From: Microbulbifer pacificus
GTDB lineage: Bacteria; Pseudomonadota; Gammaproteobacteria; Pseudomonadales; Cellvibrionaceae
DNA: 64,000 bases
Direction: 5' to 3'
Assembly: GCF_033723955.1 (NCBI RefSeq)
Contig: NZ_CP137555.1
Location: 2,286,001-2,350,000, forward strand
A model generated the notes under the pieces. It searched no databases and was not told where the DNA came from. It saw only the letters and a list, made by a program, of their open reading frames with translations. The position numbers and the translations under genes were made by a program. Below, piece by piece: positions 58,097 through 64,000 of the stretch (its first letter is position 1; every line of letters begins with the position of its first letter).

Positions 58097-59686
58097 TCAG
58101 AGGGCGCGCTGGCAGAACACGTACTGCGCGTAGTAGCGGCCGAGAAAGTCTTCGAAGCTGCCCTTGTCTGCCGCTTCCACATCTCGCTGCTTCTGCAGGG
58201 ATTCTTGCGCGAGGCGCTCGAACTCCACCTGTTCCGTCGCGTCCAGCGGGCGCTCGAGGAAATACTGGCGGTGTTGTTCGGCCTTGGCCTTGGCCCACTG
58301 GAAGAAGGTCAGTCCGTGCTCGTGCATTTCCGCCAGCACCTGTGCGGCGGGCGTCGGGATCCTGCCGGCGATCTTGTCGCGCTGGATAGTGACGGCGCGC
58401 TGGTAGTCGTGGCTCTGCCAGGCCTGATCCAGCAGGTCGGCCATGGGGGAAATTTCGTCCAGCAGCGCCGTCGCCCAGTCGGTGAGTTTGCGCTCGCTGC
58501 CGTTGTGAATCAGCTGAAGTTCCGGGTCGCGGCCACGGTAGACAATACGCGCCTGGTTTTCCTGCACCGCGCGGTAATCGGCCTCGTCGGTCTGCGGGCT
58601 GTCGCTGAGCAGGCAGTGCAGCAGGAAGGCGTCGAGAAAGCGCATCTGCGGCGCTTCGATACCGAGTGGCACGAAGGGGTTAAGGTCGAGGCAGCGCACT
58701 TCGATGTATTCGACACCGCGGGCGTCGAGGGCGGAAAGTGCGGTTTCACCCATGCCGGCGGGATTTTTCGGGCGGATCGGCGAGTAAAACTCGTTTTCGA
58801 TCTGCAGCAGGCCGGTGGACAGCTGCTGGTATTCGCCGTCGGCATCCTTCACGCCCAGTTCGTGGTAGGGCGGGTACGGCAGGCTGATGGCCGAGCACAG
58901 GGTAACAAGGTAGCTCTGCAGGTCGTTGTAGCAGACCACCAGGGACTTCTGTGCGTCGCTGGTGTAGCCGAGGTCGCCCATGCGCAAGGAGGTGGCCTCT
59001 GGCGCGAACAGGCTGCGACCGTCGCCGTCGAAGGGCTGCAGGTTGTGCTGGCGATTCTGTACAAAGGTGCCGCACACCGCCGGCGCGGCGCCGAACAGGT
59101 AGATCAGCAGCCAGTAGTGGCGGCGGAAGTTGCGGATCAGGTCGAAGTAGCGGCGGGTCTTGAAATCCTGCAGGGACTCGTCGCTGCCCTCCTTGTCCTG
59201 CAGCCACTGCCAGAAATCGTCCGGCAGCGAGAAGTTGTAGTGGATGCCGGCAATGGTCTGCATGGCGCGCCCGTAGCGCAGGCCGAGACCGAGCCGGTAG
59301 ATGGTCTTCATGGTGCCGCTGTGGGAGCTGCCGTAACGGGCGACAGGGATGTCCGCATCGCGGCCGATGCGCCCGGGCATGCTGTTGACCCACAGGCGCT
59401 CGTCGCCCATCTGGCTGTAGGTAAAGCGGTGGATCTGGTCGAGCTTCTCCAGCGCCTGCTCCGGTGTCGCCACCGGCGGGGTGATGAACTCCAGCAGTGC
59501 TTCGGCGAAGTCGGTGGTGATGCAGTCGTGGGTGAGCGCGGAACCGAGGCCACGGGGGTGGTCGGTCTGCGCCAGTTCGCCCTCGGCAGTCACCCGCAGG
59601 CTCTCTTTTTCGATGCCGCGGCGGATGCCCTTTAACAGGGACAGGGCTTCCGGCTGGGCCAGTTCGGCCAGATTGAATGTGGGCAC
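58097..59686 (-). CDS. gshA: Glutamate-cysteine ligase
   Basis: 529 residues from GTG 59686, with GGAG six bases upstream; the family length is about 518. GIRRGIEKESLRVT, DFAEALLEFITPP, MQTIAGIHYNFSLPDDFW and GVEYIEVRCLDLNPF are the ATP, glutamate and metal motifs of the gammaproteobacterial GshA type. First step of glutathione synthesis. The frame is open to 59788, but the added residues lack family similarity. Confidence 0.96.
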   Translation of the reverse strand: MPTFNLAELAQPEALSLLKGIRRGIEKESLRVTAEGELAQTDHPRGLGSALTHDCITTDFAEALLEFITPPVATPEQALEKLDQIHRFTYSQMGDERLWVNSMPGRIGRDADIPVARYGSSHSGTMKTIYRLGLGLRYGRAMQTIAGIHYNFSLPDDFWQWLQDKEGSDESLQDFKTRRYFDLIRNFRRHYWLLIYLFGAAPAVCGTFVQNRQHNLQPFDGDGRSLFAPEATSLRMGDLGYTSDAQKSLVVCYNDLQSYLVTLCSAISLPYPPYHELGVKDADGEYQQLSTGLLQIENEFYSPIRPKNPAGMGETALSALDARGVEYIEVRCLDLNPFVPLGIEAPQMRFLDAFLLHCLLSDSPQTDEADYRAVQENQARIVYRGRDPELQLIHNGSERKLTDWATALLDEISPMADLLDQAWQSHDYQRAVTIQRDKIAGRIPTPAAQVLAEMHEHGLTFFQWAKAKAEQHRQYFLERPLDATEQVEFERLAQESLQKQRDVEAADKGSFEDFLGRYYAQYVFCQRAL

Positions 59687-59814
59687 TGGGATCTCCTGTG
59701 CGCAGCCGGTCGGCGCTTGCGCCGGATATGCCGCGATCGGGGTAGTCTGCGTATCCCGCCTAAGTGGGGGCGCAGAATCACAACTCAAGGGAGTGTGGGT
59801 CGTAAAAGATATCG

Positions 59815-60291
59815 TCAGGGCTGGCTGACGATGGACTCCGGCGGCTGCTCCGGCTCTATTTCCGGTGTGTCGCCGGGGTATTGGTCCGGGTCGATTTCCG
59901 GCTGCAGATCCGGTTCCACTTCCGGCGCGGGCTGCGGATCTACTTCCGGGTTGTATTCCGGCGGCACTTCACTCGGGTCCGGCTGCGGCAGCTCATTCGG
60001 GTCGCCGCCCTCTTCCGCCGCTTCCTCACTAACTTCGCCGGCATGGACATGCAGCGGTTCGTCGCACAGGGCGTCGGCGGGGATCTGGGGGTTTTTCTTG
60101 GTATCGAGTTCGCATTCGAGCAGCTCGATGCGCAGAGTGACATCGCGGGTGTTGGCCTCGAACATCTGGTTGATGGCGACGTCCTTGTACTCGGTGCGGA
60201 ACAACCGGGCGCTATCGCGGCCGTCGATCCATTCGTTGCTTTTGCTCAAAAAAAGCTGGTGCTGATTGGTCAGCACATAGACATGACTCAT
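59815..60291 (-). CDS. Uncharacterised acidic protein with Pro/Glu repeat tail
   Basis: 158 residues. The N-terminal 62 residues (MSHVYVLTNQHQLFLSKSNE, …ANTRDVTLRIELLECEL) look like a small folded domain. From about residue 85 the chain is very acidic and Pro-rich with imperfect 7-10 residue repeats (PEYNPEVDPQPAPEVEPDLQ), with no Lys or Arg. No signal peptide. I do not recognise it; the tail may be a spacer or a metal or protein-binding acid tract. It precedes gshA on the same strand. Confidence 0.75.
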   Translation of the reverse strand: MSHVYVLTNQHQLFLSKSNEWIDGRDSARLFRTEYKDVAINQMFEANTRDVTLRIELLECELDTKKNPQIPADALCDEPLHVHAGEVSEEAAEEGGDPNELPQPDPSEVPPEYNPEVDPQPAPEVEPDLQPEIDPDQYPGDTPEIEPEQPPESIVSQP

Positions 60292-60374
60292 GCGGGGAGG
60301 AAACTCTGCTCAAACATGAGGGGGAGTTTAGCGGTGGAGGGGGGGAGGCTCAAGAATTGTGTCGGGATTGGTAT

Positions 60375-60405
60375 GTTTTGCCCGGCGGCGCAATCGCCAC
60401 CGGGC
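60375..60405 (-). terminator. Terminator of the malic enzyme gene
   Basis: On the minus strand GCCCGGTGGCG-ATTG-CGCCGCCGGGC is followed by only a short AAAACA on that strand; the strong stem lies 16 bp after the stop. T-run is missing in the minus direction, so efficiency is uncertain. Confidence 0.5.
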
Positions 60406-60420
60406 CAAGGCAAGAACCAA

Positions 60421-61674
<1,254 letters not shown>

Positions 61675-61854
61675 TGGGGTGTCATCTCTTTGGTCTGGAT
61701 TGCGCGGCCAGCGTTCTGTGGCTGGGGCGCGCGGGTTACCGCGGATGTCTTGATTTTATTGTCGGAAAGACGGTTTGCTCGCCTCCCCTATCCGCGGCCC
61801 GCAGAATAACTGAGACGACCGGAGGTCCACAAGCTTAAAAATTGATCGCAAGAG

Positions 61855-62679
61855 TTATTTTCTACTAATTTCGATAGTGAATTCTGAGTCTGAAGAAATA
61901 AACCAGCGTTTATTTTTCTTATTATGGGATGAATATTTCGACCCGCGATCGATCAGCCAGCCTTTCACTTCTATTTTGCGCCCTTGCCAATTGTCCCCAT
62001 TAGGGTGGCCATAATCCCGTCCGCTCCTGAGGCGGACCGCCACCGGGCCGTCCAGCTCCAGCCAGACAAACTGGTTGCGCTCCACTTTTTTCACGGTGCC
62101 GGCGAGCAGTACAAAGCCGCCGTCGCCGGGCTTGATGTCCGCGGCCTTGAGCACCGGCCATACCCCGGGGGCCCACACGCCACGGCTGTGGGTGCGCGCA
62201 TCCTGCTCGCGGATGGCGAGGCACTCGGCGAGCGCCAGGTTCGGGTATATGGCGACGTGAAAGGCGAGCCCGGCGGCCAGTAATGCCGATTCCAGGCTGT
62301 CGCCGCGGTGATTGTAGACATGGGCCAGCACACGACCGTGGTTGTCGTAGCGGCCGCGGTCGTACACCAGTTCCACGTCGCCGCCCTCGAGAAAGCGCTC
62401 GGTAAACTCCTTGGCCTCACGCGCCAGCGGTTGGGCCTTGCGCTCACCGTGGGAGAGCTCCGGGGCGTTGACGCCGATAAGGCGTACCCGGCGGCCGTCT
62501 TTCAGGCGCAGGGTGTCGCCGTCCACGACCTTTTTCAGTGCCACCACCTCGTCCGGCTCGCCCAATACGCAGTCGGCGTGGACGGGGGCCAGTGTCGCCA
62601 GCAGCAAAAAACAGGCATAAAAAAAGGCACTCAGGGAAGCCCTGAATGCCTTTTCTGTCACCGGGAACAAACGGGTCAT
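61855..62679 (-). CDS. Secreted thermonuclease-family (SNase-like) nuclease
   Basis: 274 residues from ATG 62679. Signal peptide at about 11-36 (FFYACFLLLATLAPVHA). The SNase core shows DGDTLRLKDGRRVRLIGVNAPE (Asp53, Arg68, Glu74 region), YDNHGRVLAHVY and an Arg near the third catalytic position; a C-terminal OB-like extension of about 100 residues follows (VWPVLKAADIKPGDGGFVLLAG). Codons 10-21 overlap a strong terminator that belongs to rpmE. It starts 23 bp after rpmE with only a weak GGA as ribosome site. Confidence 0.88.
   Translation of the reverse strand: MTRLFPVTEKAFRASLSAFFYACFLLLATLAPVHADCVLGEPDEVVALKKVVDGDTLRLKDGRRVRLIGVNAPELSHGERKAQPLAREAKEFTERFLEGGDVELVYDRGRYDNHGRVLAHVYNHRGDSLESALLAAGLAFHVAIYPNLALAECLAIREQDARTHSRGVWAPGVWPVLKAADIKPGDGGFVLLAGTVKKVERNQFVWLELDGPVAVRLRSGRDYGHPNGDNWQGRKIEVKGWLIDRGSKYSSHNKKNKRWFISSDSEFTIEISRK
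62617..62653 (-). terminator. Intrinsic terminator of rpmE inside the nuclease coding region
   Basis: On the minus strand AAGGCATTCAGGG-CTT-CCCTGAGTGCC plus TTTTTTTAT: a 13-bp stem with one G-T pair and a seven-T run, 50 bp after the rpmE stop. Its arms are 62640-62652 and 62624-62636. It encodes residues 10-21 of the nuclease signal peptide. Confidence 0.93.
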
Positions 62680-62702
62680 TCCGGTGCGCGGCGTGCCGAC
62701 AC

Positions 62703-62915
62703 TTACTTGGAGATGCGGCTGCCGAAACGCTTCTTGAAGCGGTCTACGCGGCCGCCGGTGCTCGCTTGCTTCTGCTTGCCGGTGTAGAACGGGTGGCAGT
62801 TGGAGCACACGTCCAGCTGCAGATCCTTGCCCAGAGTGGAGCCCATTTTGAACTCGTTGCCGCAGGAGCAGGTGGCAGTGATCTGAACGTAATTCGGGTG
62901 GATATCGGTCTTCAT
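62703..62915 (-). CDS. rpmE: 50S ribosomal protein L31 (zinc-binding type)
   Basis: 70 residues with all four zinc cysteines (Cys16, Cys18, Cys37, Cys40) and the [14 protein letters not shown] motif, so it is the C+ form that can be replaced by a zinc-free paralogue under zinc limitation. An AGGCC site precedes the ATG. Confidence 0.98.
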   Translation of the reverse strand: MKTDIHPNYVQITATCSCGNEFKMGSTLGKDLQLDVCSNCHPFYTGKQKQASTGGRVDRFKKRFGSRISK

Positions 62916-63079
62916 GATGGCCTCTTTTCGACACCGCCACCCAGTCTTTTGCTGAGCACGGAATCGTCATTGGTTCAGGGGAGAATTCCCCGGGCTGTTT
63001 AAAAAGTCGGCGCATACTACCAGATTAGCCCGTTGATACAAGTTCAAATGTGCCCCGGGCGTCACCGTTCGGCGCCGGT

Positions 63080-63385
63080 TCAGACGCCCGTGCCACTGGC
63101 GTCAATCAGCGCTCGCAGCGCCGCCATATGCGCCTCCAGCGCGGCCCGGCCCGCGTCGCTCAGCTGGTACCAGGTAGTCGGTTTGCGCTCCACGAAATCC
63201 TTGCGGCTACTGAGGTAGCCCTGCTCCTCCAGCTTGCGCAACTGGGCGCCGAGATTGCCATCGGTGGCCTGCAGCTGTGCCTTGAGGCGCGCGAAGGTCA
63301 GCTCGCCGTGTTTTGCCAGCAGCACACAGGCGCCGAGGCGGATGCGGTGCTCGAACAGAGCGTCGAGAGCGGCTAGCGCCTTCAT
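63080..63385 (-). CDS. Winged-helix transcriptional regulator (MarR/ArsR-like, HTH_27)
   Basis: 101 residues: LTFARLKAQLQATDGNLGAQLRKLEEQGYLSSRK is the recognition-helix and wing region of the short winged-helix regulators that control adjacent membrane proteins; no metal-binding cysteines. Its ATG overlaps the stop of the upstream membrane protein gene as ATGA, so the pair is translationally coupled and probably autoregulated. Confidence 0.88.
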   Translation of the reverse strand: MKALAALDALFEHRIRLGACVLLAKHGELTFARLKAQLQATDGNLGAQLRKLEEQGYLSSRKDFVERKPTTWYQLSDAGRAALEAHMAALRALIDASGTGV

Positions 63386-63960
63386 GCCTCACCACCCGCA
63401 GTGCGGAGTGCGGCGCGGCGGCTGAAGCCGGCCCAGAACAGGGCGAGGCCGACGGTGGCGCCGGTGATGGTCCAGGTATAGGGGGGCATCAGCGTGATCA
63501 ACACCCCATAGGCCGCAAGCATCAGCAGTCCACACCACAGCAGTGGCCGCTCCAGATGCACGCCGGCGAGGCCATAACCGATACCGGTCACCAACAGGAA
63601 GTTGGCGCCGCCCATCTCCGGCGAAACCCGCCCCAACAACAGAGGCAGGAAGCACAACAGGAAGGCTGCGCCCATCAGTGACCAGTGCAGTCCATAACGG
63701 CGGGCCAGTTTGGGGTTGTTGATCCCATGGCGGCGACTCTGGCGAGCTCCCAGCCACCAGCTGAACAAGCCGCCACCGAAGCCCGCCACCAGCCAGTAGA
63801 ATCCGGCCAGTTGTGGGGCGAAGTCCGGCAGGCTGAAGCCAATGGCGATAAGTGCACCCCAGAGGAAATACAGTGCCGGGATGCCGCCGGCGGTAGCATC
63901 CTCGCGCAGGGCGCTGCTGATATAGTCCAGGTCGCTTTGCAGTTTGTTGACGTCGGTCAT
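63382..63960 (-). CDS. Multi-pass membrane protein of unknown function
   Basis: 192 residues from ATG 63960 (AAGGA upstream). Six hydrophobic segments (ALYFLWGALIAIGFSL; AGFYWLVAGFGGGLFSWWL; MGAAFLLCFLPLLLG; NFLLVTGIGYGLAGV; LWCGLLMLAAYGVLITL; ATVGLALFWAGFS). The N-terminal helix (DLDYISSALREDATAG) is amphipathic. Paired with the downstream HTH regulator by a 4-bp overlap. No family recognised with confidence. Confidence 0.82.
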   Translation of the reverse strand: MTDVNKLQSDLDYISSALREDATAGGIPALYFLWGALIAIGFSLPDFAPQLAGFYWLVAGFGGGLFSWWLGARQSRRHGINNPKLARRYGLHWSLMGAAFLLCFLPLLLGRVSPEMGGANFLLVTGIGYGLAGVHLERPLLWCGLLMLAAYGVLITLMPPYTWTITGATVGLALFWAGFSRRAALRTAGGEA

Positions 63961-64000
63961 GGTCACAATTCCTTTGTGGGTAAATTTTGCGAATACGGCT

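Noticed and set aside
57560..59635. 691-codon plus-strand frame across acpH and gshA
   Set aside because: Shadow of two well-supported genes; His/Gln/Val-biased composition and no recognisable domain.

Overview
The window is about 60% GC and reads as a housekeeping stretch of a gammaproteobacterial chromosome. Gene content and order resemble Pseudomonas and the marine Cellvibrionales/Microbulbifer group: ubiC-ubiA-phoB-phoR, oxyR-recG, spoT-rpoZ-gmk, rph-yicC, crc next to pyrE, coaBC-algC-argB, radC-rpmB-rpmG-mutM, rsmD/ftsYEX-rpoH, and an algP-FKBP-rsd-dsbB block. The genus is an inference. No rRNA, tRNA, CRISPR array, IS element or prophage was seen.

Layout. 1-3.6 kb: a truncated M48 lipoprotein protease, a DUF4265-like protein, yaaA, a DUF938 methyltransferase and a small membrane protein. 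3.6-7.5 kb (minus): phoR, phoB with a Pho box, ubiA, ubiC. 7.6-10.7 kb: a dicarboxylate symporter and two tandem paralogous exported proteins of unknown function. 11-14.5 kb: recG, oxyR and a GlsB-type membrane protein. 14.7-19.7 kb: an SDR protein, ridA, spoT, rpoZ, gmk. 19.9-25.9 kb: an accessory block (sterol-desaturase-like hydroxylase, zinc alcohol dehydrogenase, secreted subtilase, glycosyltransferase) that splits gmk from yicC. 25.9-38.2 kb: yicC, rph, a TPR protein, crc, pyrE, slmA, argB, algC, coaBC, radC. 38.5-50.2 kb: ribosomal proteins, mutM, ggt, coaD, rsmD, ftsYEX, rpoH, trmB and a short OmpA-like barrel. 50.2-64 kb: yheS, algP, FKBP, rsd, lrgAB, dsbB, acpH, gshA, maeB, rpmE, a thermonuclease and an HTH/membrane pair.

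The most unusual signal lies between genes. Seven intergenic elements of about 115-150 bp share one architecture: a long outer stem whose sequence differs from copy to copy but stays self-complementary, enclosing two small hairpins whose loops share an RTCCMT-like motif. Both small stems covary between copies, and the foot of the outer stem carries a fixed mismatch. The elements fall into two subfamilies, occur in both orientations, and all sit between co-directional genes, including inside the phoB-phoR, gmk-rpoZ and ftsY-ftsE spacers. A second, unrelated 125-bp dispersed repeat occurs twice. Two further points are an intrinsic terminator embedded in the first codons of the thermonuclease gene and a near-perfect 52-bp palindrome spanning the algC stop codon.

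Many genes here start with GTG or TTG. Starts were chosen from ribosome-binding sites, operon overlaps and family length.
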